From assembly GCF_007565055.1 (NCBI RefSeq), contig NC_044558.1:124856235-124920234 (forward strand): a stretch of DNA of 64,000 nucleotides, given 5' to 3'. The stretch is from Rhinopithecus roxellana. Lineage: Eukaryota; Chordata; Mammalia; Primates; Cercopithecidae. Below, in pieces: positions 45,401-57,059 of this stretch. The translations under genes were made by a program, and so were the position numbers. Positions within the stretch are counted from its first letter, which is position 1; each line of letters opens with the position of its first letter. A model generated the notes under the pieces. The model saw only the letters and a program-made list of their open reading frames with translations, was not told where the DNA came from and ran no database searches.

Positions 45401-46113
45401 GGCTCAAGCCTGTAATCCCAGCACTTCGGGAGGCCGAGACGGGTGGATCACGAGCTCAGGAGATCAAGACCATCCTGGCTAACACGGTGAAACCCCGTCT
45501 CTACTAAAAAATACAATCTAGCCGGGCTAGGTGGCAGGCGCCTGTAGTCCCAGCTACTCGGGAGGCTGAGGCAGGAGAATGGCGTAAACAGATAAACAGG
45601 TAAAGAAAATGTGTTATTTAATACAAGGAATACTATTTAGCCATAAAAAGAATGAAATTCTGTCATTCACAGCGACACGGATGAGACTGTAGGACATTAT
45701 GTTAAGTGAAATAAGACAGAGAGAAAGAGAAATATGCATGTGATTATTGATATAAGTAAGCTCTTTTTCTCATAGAAGTAAGAAGAAAAATAATGGTTAC
45801 TAGAGGCTAGAAAGTGTAGGGGGCAGAGAGGATGGGGAAATGTTGATTACCAGAGACAAAAGTAGTTAGATAGGAATAAGTTCTAGTGTTTTATAGCTCT
45901 GTAGATTGACTATAGTTGACTGATTTATTGTGTATTTTCAAACAGCTAGAAGAGAGGATTTTGAATGTTTCCAACACCAAAAGAAGATAAATGTTTTAGA
46001 TGATGGATATGCTAATTATCCTGTTTTGATCATTACACATTGTATACATGTATCAAAATATCACTCTGTACCCTATAATTATGCACAATTATTATATGTC
46101 AATTAAAAAAACA
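42423..46113 (+). mobile_element. L1MA-type LINE, ORF2 to 3' end, sense
   Basis: Begins in the ORF2 endonuclease part ('gattgtaaatatatatgcac', 'actggacagactgtatagac'), passes through decayed RT (43600-44700, e.g. 'tttatcccaggatgtaagga', 'tcttaatagatgcagaaaaa') and the C-terminal part. It ends with a full L1MA 3' UTR ('gctagaagagaggattttga', 'tatgctaattatcctgtttt') and an A-rich tail at 46103-46125. 5'-truncated. An Alu (45388-45589) replaces about 400-450 bp of its ORF2 C-terminal part. No usable frame remains. It lies head-to-head with the antisense L1MA, only about 12 bp between them. Confidence 0.8.
45388..45589 (+). mobile_element. AluY (Old World monkey type), 3'-truncated, no A-tail
   Basis: Starts at a normal Alu 5' end 'ggccgggcgcagtggctcaag', continues through the left monomer and most of the right, and stops after 'gagaatggcgtaaac'. 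The last 80 or so bases and the A-tail are missing. The adjoining L1 jumps from the position corresponding to 'ggtatatgaaaaa' to that of 'gatgaatggataaagaaaatg', so LINE sequence was lost with the Alu 3' end. No target-site duplication is visible. Confidence 0.9.
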
Positions 46114-46312
46114 AAACAAAAAGAAACCGAGTGGCAAAAATAAGTTATAATTTGGGCATCCTGATGATTCATAATGTGTTCATTTCTGATGGAGAACTTA
46201 CAAACCACTGAAAATGACTTTTATATATTCTCTGGACTTACATGCTTATGAAGACATATCTTAAAAGCTTGCAATTTGGTGATCAAGTTTTCGACTATAA
46301 AAGTGATGTCTT
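46091..46312 (+). repeat. Inverted duplication, left arm (222 bp)
   Basis: Pairs as reverse complement with 47232-47447. Over 216 aligned positions there are 5 substitutions, all transitions (at 46128, 46134, 46216, 46293 and 46297), plus one 6-bp length difference in the A-rich part (46101-46123). The arm begins in the last bases and A-tail of the sense L1MA and runs about 185 bp into sequence I cannot assign to a repeat. Two differences are CpG in this arm and TG/CA in the other. Confidence 0.95.
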
Positions 46313-47231
46313 AAGGACACAAGAGGTCTTACAATAAAGGAAATATAACAAGACAAGATAGAAGAAGTTGGATTACTGGATCAGAGTAAGAAAAATGTAG
46401 CAAGTGGAAACTAGAAAAATTCTCTGAGCTCCTGGGCCTCTAGAGTACTATTAGTATTCTAGAAGATAGGTACTTAGTAAGACCACTGTATGGGAAAGTG
46501 AAAGGAAGTATCCTAGATATTTTTGCTTTTTTATTCTTTTATCCCTTGCTTTTTAAATGTATCATAGACATGATTACTTATTGGAAAGTAATGGGTTTCC
46601 ACAAAATTAGTTTGTAAATTTTTTCACATGATTTATATTTCACAAAAATCCACTGAGATTTTAATAATGCAAGTCTCCGTGTTTTCAAATAAAACAATCT
46701 GAAAGTTTGATTATGATAATTTTGTTTGTTGATTTTTTGGATAAATCAAACATTCTACATAACATTCAGCATACCAATATTCTCCTTTCACATTTTATAA
46801 TCATTGTATCTTTCATGCACATGGCCATAGCCAGTGTCTCCTTTACTGGGGAAAGATCTCTCAATTCCCTGACAGCTCTTCATTAGTGAAAATTTTAAAA
46901 GTACATGTTCTCATAACTGCTGCATTTTTCCTGTTGATTGGATTTCTTTTCCCCATTTGCCTCTGAAATACACTGGCATGATCTGTTGTCTCAAGGCATA
47001 TGGATTATGTATATATATGGAATGAGTATTTATATATCTTATTTTCTGTTTTATAAAATGATTCAAAGAGGCCACTTGCTTTTGTTCTAACAGAGGAACT
47101 TGGTTTTGATGGCTTATTGTCAATAGGTTAGATTTTTGGGAGAAGTTTAATTAGAGGGTAAAAGCAGTATCCTTCATCTTTGGAAGGAAATTAATTCTTC
47201 AAATAAACTTCAAATAAACTACAAACAAAAA
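46313..47231. other. Spacer of the inverted duplication, nothing recognised
   Basis: 919 bp between the arms. No gene or repeat named. A short tandem 'cttcaaataaa' doublet sits at 47197-47219, and a 70-codon minus-strand frame (46911-47123) has no recognisable feature. Confidence 0.6.
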
Positions 47232-47447
47232 AAGACATCACTTTTACAGTTGAAAACTTGATCACCAAATTGCAAGCTTTTAAGATATGTCTTCATAAGC
47301 ATGTAAGTCCAGAGAATATATAAAAGTTATTTTCAGTGGTTTGTAAGTTCTCCATCAGAAATGAACACATTATGAATCATCAGGATGCCCAAATTATAAC
47401 TTATTTTTGTCACTCAGTTTCTTTTTGTTTTTTAATTGACATATAAT
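47232..47447 (-). repeat. Inverted duplication, right arm (216 bp)
   Basis: Reverse complement of 46091-46312 at 97.7% identity excluding one 6-bp gap. The outer end is again the complement of an L1 3' terminus with its A-tail ('gttttttaattgacatataat'), after which similarity with the left side fades and an AT/AC-rich segment (47448-47560) begins. Confidence 0.95.
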
Positions 47448-50400
47448 CGTACATATGTATATATTAGTTTATATGTACATATATTTGAATTTCAAATATA
47501 TGTATTAGAATTCATACATATATATATACACACACACATATGAAATAAATATATTTCATTCCAGAAAAATGGTCACATTTTTACTGAATCATAGTAAATC
47601 AGATAATGTAATCTGAGTTTTGTATTTCATATGGTTTGTCAAAGATAAGAAATTCTTAAGAGCAGGGATAAGAGATTTAACAAAAGATGATGGAAGTGAG
47701 ATACAAGATTGTTTCTCTAAAAATAACACATTAAAAACTCATTAAAAATGAGAAGTTAAACTGTACAATCATATAGGTATTGATATATTTAGTGAATATC
47801 TCTCACTTGTATGCAATTTAGCCTAGGCTATTTTGGGGGAAGATTTTTGTCCTTCCAAATACTTATTAAAAGAGAAGCATGAAAAATGATGCAGCACTGA
47901 GACATAAAGGTAACAACTTCACAAAGAAGGATGAATCATTGCACATTCAACAATGGATCTCATCAAAATTGTTCTTAGCATCACATACTTTACATTCAAT
48001 GGTCAATCTATGAACAAACTAGTGACTGAGCTATGGGTTCTCCATCTCATTTATCACAGCAGAACTGTATCTTTCGCATTTCAAGAAAATTACAGAAAAT
48101 AAAACTGCAATAAAACCAAAAAGCTGGAAACAGAGATGACACCCATGACAACATTAAAAAAAAAGGATACTAAAGATGTGCAGCCATCCACTCAACTTAC
48201 AATTAATATAGGACAAGATTGATGTCTGACTTTTCCTGGTGCAATATCTGGCTGAACCTAAAAGAGGACCCAATGGGAATGCACCAAAGATAGGAACAAA
48301 TGCACATTTAAGTAGGTTATATTATTAACTTTAACTGATGTATATATCAGTATATCCATAGATTTCCTGGTGGCTCAACCTTAAATTCAGTGCAAATACG
48401 TACATGCGTAACATTTGTTAATCTGAAACAATGTTAAATCTGTGCTTTTGTTCTGAGCTAATACTATGCATTTCTTTCAAGGTGCTTATTCTTGGCTATA
48501 ATTACTCCTTATTTGAGATACTTCTATTATGCAGACCTGTCCTGAGTAGCTATTGGAACTAAAAACTTTAGATCATATGTTTGTGTGTGTATATGAATGG
48601 GGGAGAAAAGGGACAAGTAAAAACAAGGTGAAGAAGGATGCATACCAGGACAAATTCAAATCATATAGAATGTCCTGATAATGCCCCCAGAACTAACCTG
48701 ACCTCTACTCTGCAATCCTGTTGGTCAGTGGTCTTCAAAATGGGGACACATGTGCCCCAGGGAACATGAGAAGAAAAATTTTAAGATTTATATTTGTATT
48801 TTAGCTTGCATTTTTCCAGTTTACATTTTCATACAAAATATTTTAATACTATAAATAGTATAATTTTAAAATTAATACTAATTCAAATATTGATAGCACA
48901 TACTCATTTTTTTTTTTTTTAGTTTGGGGATCATTGCTAGACTTTACCAACTGGCGTGTATCTGACACTGTTCATAGCAGGAAAGTTGCAGAAAGACATA
49001 GGTTTCCTTCCAAGAAAACTTTCAGAGTTAACAAGTTGTTTTAGAAGAATGCATATGGAATCACAAATCAATGATATGTGCTTGTCACCGATAAGGGCAT
49101 ACCAAACCCGCTTTGATTCCCTCTTGTTTATTTTTGAAGTCCTAGCTTCTAAATTTATAGTACCATCCTAAATTCTAACCTAAGAGATTCAAATTACATG
49201 TAACATTTTCTGTCAGAAATATTGGGATGAGTTATCAAATGATGATTAATAACATAAAGATGAGGGTGGTGAAAACAACTTTTTGGTCTGCTTTTCCTTA
49301 CGGTGTCAGCATGAAGTATTAAGGAAAAAAAACCTGGAATGACGTATCTGCTTCTATGCATGTGACATTGTTTTCATAAGGCATGTAACAGAAATAAACA
49401 CTTTATAGCTCATTTGGAATTATATATAAAATAAAATTTATACAAAGAGAGAACAAAACATGTTTATAAGATACACTTATGAGACATATTAATAAAAATT
49501 GTTAACTACAAAAAGAATGCAAACTTTCATTGGTTTTACTTTTTACCTTAAACATTAAAAACATGCTGTACATGAAAGAAACTTACAGGAATCCCTTGCA
49601 GTATAAAGAATACATAGGAAAGTTGCATTGAAATTCACAATAAATTATCAATATGTTTTTACATTTTCACTTATTGGAAGACAAAGTGAATGATATACTT
49701 GTATATATGCTCTGATTTGATGTCCGTGTTTGTGTGTTTTAATGGCCTTTTATTAATTAGTTTGCATATTTTTGAATTTTGCTTACCACACACCACCTAC
49801 TTGGAGTAATTCTCCAGGAGTGAGGGCCATGCTTTTCTAATCTGATTCATCTGAATTACCTCTGAGATCTTCCTCTGCCACCTTCACAACCATTCATCAG
49901 CTTTGGCTTAAAATGCTGGCTACAGTGAGCCATTTTTACTTACAGGCATGCATTTCAGTGGGAAAAGGTCGAGAAACCCTGTGGAGCCAGCATGGCCAAT
50001 TTTTATTTCAGTACATTTATTTCTATCAAACTTGGATAAGACACAACCTCTTAACGTGTCTTTAGGCAGGATTTCAAGTAAAAATCTTCTCTCCTTCTCT
50101 CAGTTTTTGGTAGGATTCACACAAATATTTCCCTTTCTTAACTAAGTCAATAATTGGCACTACCCATCCTCTTCAATTATCCTCTTTTGTTAGTTAGGGT
50201 TCGATCAGAACACAGAAGCCGCACAATCCATCTGAACAGGGATCATTAATATAAATAACTATTAACTATAATGGCAAATTATCTTTAAAGAAGAAAAGAA
50301 AACTCAGAAGACTACCCTGGGGAGAGTACTCAAGGAAAAGTCAACTTGGAAGGATGACCCTTCCCAAACCTGGGATTTAGGCCTTGTTGGAGAAAGTATG

Positions 50401-51144
50401 GTTGCAGCTCACTGCACAACAGAGAAGTTTTCTATGTTGCCTGGATCAGAGCTGGTCCAAAATCACCAGGAAAGGTGGAAACCCTTCTCTGGGGTGGAGG
50501 TAAGCCAAAGCCTGTCAGTCAGAGAAGTCAGCCAAGACAGGAAACACTTCTCTAGCAGTGCAGGTGGACACAAAATTATAGCTGAAATTGGCAAGTAGGA
50601 AACACCCCTGCTGGTTGGTTTAGGCTACAATGCCAACAACTAGGGTGCCTGCAAGCTTCCCTGAGAATTTGCTTGCAGTGTTCTGTGGAAACTTGATGGG
50701 AAAGCATCCACGCGCCTGATCTCCATTGGATATATCTCATATGCATTGCTGACAGCTACACAGCAGGAGCAAGTACAAGCAAACCAAAGCATACCAGAAT
50801 CAGAAGAGAAAACTATTCTTGGTGTTTCCCTATACTCTACTAACAAAAGAAAACATAGTTTCAGCAACGAAGGAGAAATATTTAAAAGGTGCAGCTCGAT
50901 TTTTGCAAATCCAGTGAATGAAGAGAGGATTTGAACCTGAGAGGCAGTAAATTGACAACTTGCACATTTGTTTTAGTTTGCTTCATTACTATCAGTCTCT
51001 CCCTCCCTTCTTCTACTACCCACAATCTATGGTGAAGATTATCTTTCCTTCTCTCACCCATAGCAACTAGCACATTTTTTTCCATAAAGTGAGACACTAT
51101 TAAGTATTTGTTATTAAAATAAAATTCCATATTCAACATAGCAT
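47448..51144. other. Mostly unassigned AT-rich DNA
   Basis: 47448-47560 is rich in ATAT/ACAC/TATG units. The rest holds no gene I can support. A segment near 48725-48960 starting 'cagtggtcttcaaaatgggg' could be an old hAT-type fragment, and 50180-50650 is less AT-rich and may be a decayed LTR, but neither could be matched. Frames of 62-85 codons around 50398-51139 overlap on both strands and show no domain. Confidence 0.45.
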
Positions 51145-51375
51145 TATTAGTGTAAAGGTTAAAAGCATGGAGTCTGGAGACAAACTATGAACATACAAAT
51201 CTTATCCCTGCCACATTCTAGTTATAGGACTGTGGGATAGTAATCTAAACTATTATTGTGTCAGTTTCCTCACTTGCATTTTGAAAACAATAATTCTACC
51301 CTTATTTTGTGGTTTAAATAAGTGGAAAACATTAGACTAGTGCCTACAACATAACATATACAATAATTGCCATCA
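51145..51375 (+). mobile_element. MIR SINE
   Basis: 'gttaaaagcatggagtctgg', 'tcttatccctgccacattct', 'tgtgtcagtttcctcacttg' and 'gactagtgcctacaacataa' follow the MIR order from the 5' tRNA-related part to the 3' end. A rather complete copy. Confidence 0.85.
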
Positions 51376-52059
51376 GTTCATATTATTCTTCTTTCTCTTC
51401 CTCTATGATTCTCCCCCAACATCCAATATAATTCCTTATGCAATCAGTAAATACTGTTGGATAAGCGAATAAAGATCTATAGATGCTCATACTTTTTATT
51501 GAATCATACATTTAAGGAATGAATGAGAAGAATGAAAGAATTATTCTGGCTTTAGAAAATCCAATTCATTCTACTATAGCTACTTCATAGTTTGTCTTCA
51601 TTCTTCAGTACATTAACCCCTAAACAGTTTTGTGAACAACCCAATAGTCTCAACCATTTTATTTGGATTGGAAGACATTATTTAGTCTGAGATCACACAT
51701 ACCAACGACAAGTAAACACAAGTTGTTTTGTTCTTACCTTGATTCTATGATAGTGGTGGTGAAACAGGGGGTGGGGTTGATAGGAAGAAGATAAATAATT
51801 TGCAATATATCTTAGACTTTGTAGTTACAATTAGATTGCCTGTAGTTCAAAATAAATACAAAATATTCTTTCTTATATGAGGAGTTACTTCCTACCTGAT
51901 TCTCCTTATTTCTGTTTCTCACTTCTCTACCTCTCCTTATAGGCAGCCACTTGCATTTGGTGCATTCACTTTTAATTATAAATCACTATTGAGATGGAAA
52001 TATTTCTTTCTTCCTTTTGCTCAGGAATATAATTAAAAAAAAAAAAAAAAGGGGATATA
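51376..52059. other. AT-rich stretch, nothing recognised
   Basis: No gene or repeat named. It ends with an A-run and 'ggggatata' that form the insertion site of the following Alu. Confidence 0.5.
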
Positions 52060-52317
52060 GGCTGGGCGCAGTGACTCAAGTCTGTAATCCCAGCACTTTG
52101 GGAGGCCGAGACCATCCTGGCTAACACGGTTAAACCCCGTCTCTACTAAAAAAATACAAAAAAGTAGCTGGACGAGGTGGCCGGCACCTGTAGTCCCAGC
52201 TACTCGGGAGGCTGAGGCAGGAGAATGGCGTAAAAACCCGGGAGTCGGAGCTTGTAGTGAGCTGAGATCCGGCCACTGCACTGCAGCCTGGGCGACAGAG
52301 CAAGACTCCGTCTCAAG

Positions 52318-52350
<33 letters not shown>
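52060..52350 (+). mobile_element. AluY (Old World monkey type) with internal 30-bp deletion
   Basis: Carries 'aatggcgtaaa' and 'gagctgagatccggccactg' of the cercopithecoid AluY type and a tail of 33 A. In the left monomer the text jumps from 'gggaggccgagac' to 'catcctggc'. The usual 30 bases between two CGAGAC hexamers are gone, leaving one hexamer. The target site is (A)nGGGGATATA on the left and (A)nGGATATA after the tail. The 111-codon minus-strand frame across it is incidental. Confidence 0.95.
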
Positions 52351-52354
<4 letters not shown>

Positions 52355-52576
52355 ATAAATAAAAGCAATCAGATTAATCATTTTTAAGCATTCTTTCCAT
52401 TATGGTACAACCATATTTAGAGAAATATAGGAATATCTTATTCCCCACTCTACCTTTTATCTTGTATTCATTCATAAATCTTCGCTGCCCAGATATTTTT
52501 ACATATGTTCCTCCATTTTTATATTACCCTCATCTATACTAGACTACTACACTGTTCTTTATAAAACGTTTCCATC

Positions 52577-53023
52577 TGTAATGGGTTGAATAGTGATTTT
52601 AAAAAGTGGTTAAAATAGCGGTTAAAAAAAGTTCTATCTGCAGAGTTTGTTAATGTGACGTTCTTTGGAAAAAGGATCTTCACAGGTGTAATTAGTGATC
52701 TTGAGATGAGATCATTTAGGCTGGGACCAAAATTCAATGACAGATGTCCTTAGAGTGAAAAAGCAGAGCGAGTATTGGAGAGAGACAGACAGAGGCAAAG
52801 TTTCAAATTATATATCTATAGCCAAGACATATAATTGCCTAAACCCACTAGAAGCTAGGAGAAGGGTGTGAACAGATTTCATTCGGAGTCTCCAGAATGA
52901 ACTAACTGCCAACCCCTTGATTTTGGAATTTTGGCTTTTAGAACTGTTATAGAATAAATTTGTTTTCCTAAGACACCAAATTTGCGTATTTTGTTACGGC
53001 AGCCCAGGGAACTTACTACCTCA
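52577..53023 (+). mobile_element. MLT1-type MaLR LTR
   Basis: 'tgtaatgggttgaatagtg', 'tgtgacgttctttggaaaaa', 'cttcacaggtgtaattagtg', 'gatgtccttagagtgaaaaa', 'actagaagctaggagaaggg', 'gaataaatttgttttcct' and 'ttgttacggcagcccaggga' in order are MLT1 landmarks. Solo and diverged. Confidence 0.85.
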
Positions 53024-53049
53024 TTCTTCAAGAATAATTTTATATTTGT

Positions 53050-53250
53050 AAAAGGTAATAGCATAGAATCTGAAGCTGTACTGCTTGGATTTCATTTCTA
53101 ACTTCACCACTTCCTAGATGTTTGGCTTACTTGTGCCTCAGTTTCACAGTCTGTAAAATGAGGACTACAAGTATTAGACTACACATTAGACTATTGGGAA
53201 AATGAAAGAAGTTACTATTTATAGTTGGCATATAATAAACGTATGCTATA
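53050..53250 (+). mobile_element. MIR SINE
   Basis: 'aatagcatagaatctgaagc', 'aacttcaccacttcctagat', 'gtgcctcagtttcacagtct', 'gtaaaatgaggactacaagt' and 'ggcatataataaacgtatgc' follow the MIR consensus order. Confidence 0.85.
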
Positions 53251-53339
53251 TGTTTATTTAAAAAGAAATAAATAAGTGGATAGCCATAAAGTTGGGCTAA
53301 ACTACCTAGTCCTTACTGGCCTCCTAGTGAATTTCTAAT

Positions 53340-54540
53340 ACCTTCTCTGTCTCTTACTTACTTTACTTTTGAGTAAAGTTTAACATTAACATATAAAAGT
53401 GTTCAATTTATAAATATCCAACTAGATTAATTTTCACATCAGACACACAACTATGTATCCATGTAACCGGCTACTTACTATTCACTACTTACTGAAAGAA
53501 ACCAATCTTCTGACTTGTAGTACTGTAGATAAATTTTCCTATTTTCAAACCTAACATGAATAGAATCTCACACAGTATACTGGGTTTTTTTTTTTTTTTT
53601 TGTCTTGCTTCTTTTTTTTCAACATCATGTTTGTGAGTTTCATTCATGTTGCTCATTCTCACTGAAGCACATGATATATCACAGTTATTTAAATATATTA
53701 AAATTTTTTGTGGGGGCACTTGATTTTTTTTCCAGTTTTGGCTAATACTAATGCTACTGTCATAGATATTTGTTTTTCATGCACTTAGGCGAACAAATTT
53801 AATCGGTTTTGCTAGGCATACACTTAGAACGTCAATGTCACAAAATGTGGTATATTTAGCTTCAATAAGTAATATACTTTGTCAAAGTAGTTGCAAAAAT
53901 TTATACTTCACCAGTAATTTATGAAGCTTGCAATTGTTCAACATGTTCTCCAACACTTGCTGTGGCTTCATCTGCTTCTCATTTTGTCATCTACCTTTCA
54001 TTCCAATGCATGTTGAATTTATATTTTAATTTGCATTTCTCTAATGAATAACGAAGAGGTCTATATTTTCTTTGTTGAGCTACATGTTGATCTTTTGACT
54101 ACTTTTCTAATGAGTTATGCTAAGGTGTTATCCTATTGATTCATTAGCATTCTTTCTATATTCTGTATATTTTTCAGACGTGAACATTGCAATATCATCT
54201 CTCAGATTGCTTTACCTTTTTACTCTTTTAATTGTGGCTTTTTTAACAAATGTGTCTAATTTTAATGTAGTCCAATTTTTCATTTTTTCCCTTTGGAATA
54301 AGCACTGTCTGCATTGTTAAGAAATTTTACCTGTGCAAGGATATTAAAGGTTTTCCTTTTATGCTTTACTCCAGAAAATTTAATGTTTTACAATTCACAT
54401 TTGACTGTAACATTTATCTGGAGTACTTTTTGTACATGATTTGAGGCAAGAGTTGAGTTTCATTTCTTATGAATAGACATGCAGCAAATATTTGAAAGAT
54501 TATTCTTTTAAATCTGTAATTCAGTGTCAATTTAGACAAC
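53340..54540 (-). mobile_element. Old LINE-1 (L1M-like) 3' part, antisense
   Basis: Antisense L1 3' landmarks on the plus strand: 'aacatgaatagaatctcaca', 'gcttctttttttcaacatc', 'gtgagtttcattcatgttgc', 'tttgcatttctctaatgaat' and, further right, complement of ORF2. Very diverged. Edges approximate. Confidence 0.6.
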
Positions 54541-54702
54541 CTCAAAACATCTTGCTTCTACAAATAGATAGTAAGTTTGAGAAAAGAATGGAAATGTTTC
54601 CTTACTTTCTACTGAGTATATTATTAACACTGATCAATGATTGAAACTGGTCAGTCAGAGAAAGGTGATTTAGTACACACTGTTTATTACATTAGTATAA
54701 CC

Positions 54703-55001
54703 TTTTTTTTTTTTTCTATTTTGGACACAGGGTCTCACTCTGTTGCTCAGGTGGAGTACAGTGGCATATTCACAGCTCACTGAAGCCTCAACCTCCTAGG
54801 CTCAAGGGTCCTCCTATGTCAGCCTCTCAAGTAGCCAGGACTACAGATATGCACCACCATGCCTGCCTAATTTTTAATTTTTTGTGGAGATATAGTCTCA
54901 CTATGTTACCCAGGCTGATCTTGAACTCCTGGACTCTAGCAAGCCTTCTGCCTCACCATCCCAATATTCTACGATTACAGGTGTGAGCCACCATGACTGG
55001 C
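54703..55001 (-). mobile_element. AluJ, antisense, full length
   Basis: Poly-T start (54703-54715), 'gggtctcactctgttgctca', 'cctcctaggctcaagggtcc', central 'taatttttaattttttgtgg' and end 'gtgagccaccatgactggc' give a complete antisense Alu. High divergence and the J-type positions point to the oldest Alu class. Confidence 0.92.
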
Positions 55002-55551
55002 TGTTATATTTTTAATTGGATATTCTGCTTGGAATAAACACACATTTTTCTAATCTGGAAACACATTTTCTTATTCCACTTGATTAAGTTGATACTTAGA
55101 ACAACTCCTGTAATCCTATAACTAAAAAACAATTCTTTAACTGAATTTATTACCACTTTTATTCTTTGTTGCTGGCTATCTATTAAATTAATCAAGCATT
55201 GATAACACTTGTATACAGAGCCTAGTACATATTAGGTACTTAAGAAAATCTTTTAAATACATAAATAGAGACAAACATACTGTTTTCCAGATGCTGCACT
55301 CATAAGAAAGGTAATGTGTCAAAAATCAAAAGATGAGAGATATATCTCTTAATACTCTATGTGTGCTAGCTTATTTTATATCAACTTTGTATGTTTTTGC
55401 ATATTCAAGTGTATATGTCTTCTATATATCTACTATGCAGTCCCTACATACATATTGATTGATAGGGATAACTTAACACAAAAGTTAGCATCTCCTCAGG
55501 TTGGGGATACATTTTCACCTGTGAATATAGTGCAACAAAAATGTCATTATT

Positions 55552-55872
55552 GGCTGGGCACAATGGCTCATGCCTGCAATCCCAGTACTTTGGGAGGCCA
55601 AGGCGAGTGGATCACTTGAGGTTAGGAGTTCAAGACCAGACTGGCCTACATGGTGAAACCCCGCCTCTACTAAAAATACAAAAATTAGCTGGGCCTGGTG
55701 GCGTGTGCCTGTAATCCCAGCTACTCGGGAGGCTAAGGCAGAAGACGGGCTTGAATCCGGGAGGTGGGGGTTGCAGTGAGCCGAGATCAAGCCACTGCAC
55801 TCTAGCCTGGACAACAGAGCGAGATTCTGTATTTAAATAAATACACAAATAAATAAATAAATAAATAAATAA
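55552..55872 (+). mobile_element. AluS with (AAAT)n tail
   Basis: Complete dimer from 'ggctgggcacaatggctcat' to 'gagcgagattctgtattt' followed by AAAT repeats. Left flank 'aaaaatgtcattatt' and right flank 'aaaatgtcatttat' form the target-site duplication. 'gatcacttgaggttaggagttc' is the AluS-type left arm. The minus-strand frames of 72-99 codons here are Alu by-products. Confidence 0.94.
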
Positions 55873-57059
55873 TTTTTTAAAATGTCATTTATCCCTAAAG
55901 ACGATCCTATGGCAAGGGTGGACAACTTTAAATATCACTAAATAGCCTCACTCTGAGATGGCTCCTATTTGTAAACTGTTACCATGATAAATTCTGAGGA
56001 CATTTCTGACATGCAGTGAGGTTGTTTACCAAAATTTGAAGGGCTACTTTAAAAATACATTACTGAAAAATTTGGTAACATATAATCCAGCAGAAATCAT
56101 TCATTTCTTCATTCGTTTATTCATTCATTCATTCATTCATTCATTCATTCATTCATTCATTCAAGCACCATGTTAGAAACTGAGGGTAAACAATGATAAA
56201 TGGCTATGACATGCTATTTGTTCTCATATATCATTCTTGAACAGAAAGGAAACCCATTTTGGTTTCTAAGTGCCAAGGGAGAGGTAGGCTAATTCTAAGG
56301 TCAAGGATGCTAGAGGAATACATATTTAGTTGAAGTTTACACCTTCAGGATAAAGATCCTTCCTCTCTCTCTCAAACATAATTTTTTTCCTTTACTTCAA
56401 GTTGAGCTGACACTTACCTGTGGTGAAGGAATACAAATACTAATAAAGTACAACTAGAGGTCTTTTTATTCAGCTTGTTGAATATGCATTGCCAAAACCC
56501 AAGTACCATATACAGTAAAATATAATATACTTGATATATAGCCCTTCATACTCAAGGTATCCCAAAGCACTTTACAGAGCAATGACTTAGGTAATGTAGT
56601 GCAGTGATTGTGTTGGCAAACTTGACTGTCATTACTAACTCAGCAATAGATCATACTTTAGCCTTGAACATTATAACCTGTTCGAGTGAGAAAAGCAAGT
56701 TAGCAAAAATTTTAAGCATTATATCCTGATAGCTTTTTAAACTGACTTCCTATATCGTGATTTTTTAAGTCTGATGCTGTACTTAACAAACTATTGCTTT
56801 TATCAAAATTGTATCTATAAGATGATCCAGGTATTAGTGAAACCACTTCATTAGATTATCTAAAAAAAAAAAAGGAAAATATTATGCTCTAACTGAAATG
56901 TAGAATGCAATTGAAGTTTTACAGATGTAAATCCATTTTTGGAATAAAATTTTCCTGTGTTTCACAGATAAAGTGAAGGAAGTTTGTATATTTTTGGTTT
57001 CTGTTGGGAATATCAAGTGCTGAAAAGTATCTACTTATTATAATATTTTATTAATATCT
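55873..57059 (-). other. Mostly unassigned, with an L2 fragment and (ATTC)n
   Basis: 56118-56163 is a clean (ATTC)n run of about eleven units. With 'caagcaccatgttagaaact' and 'gggtaaacaatgataaatg' after it, this reads as the complement of an L2 3' end whose terminal (TGAA)n has expanded (about 56100-56230). The remainder shows nothing recognisable. Confidence 0.65.

Noticed and set aside
41207..46113. Twin-primed inversion of a single L1
   Set aside because: Both halves contain ORF2 C-terminal and 3' UTR sequence. A twin-primed copy would have each segment only once.
46091..47447. Terminal inverted repeats of a DNA transposon
   Set aside because: The arms include an L1 3' end and tail, have no TA or 8-bp target duplication at the outer ends, and the spacer has no transposase remnant.
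52033..52368. 111-codon minus-strand frame with a hydrophobic start
   Set aside because: The frame crosses an Alu and its A-tail. The phenylalanine run is poly(T) read as codons.
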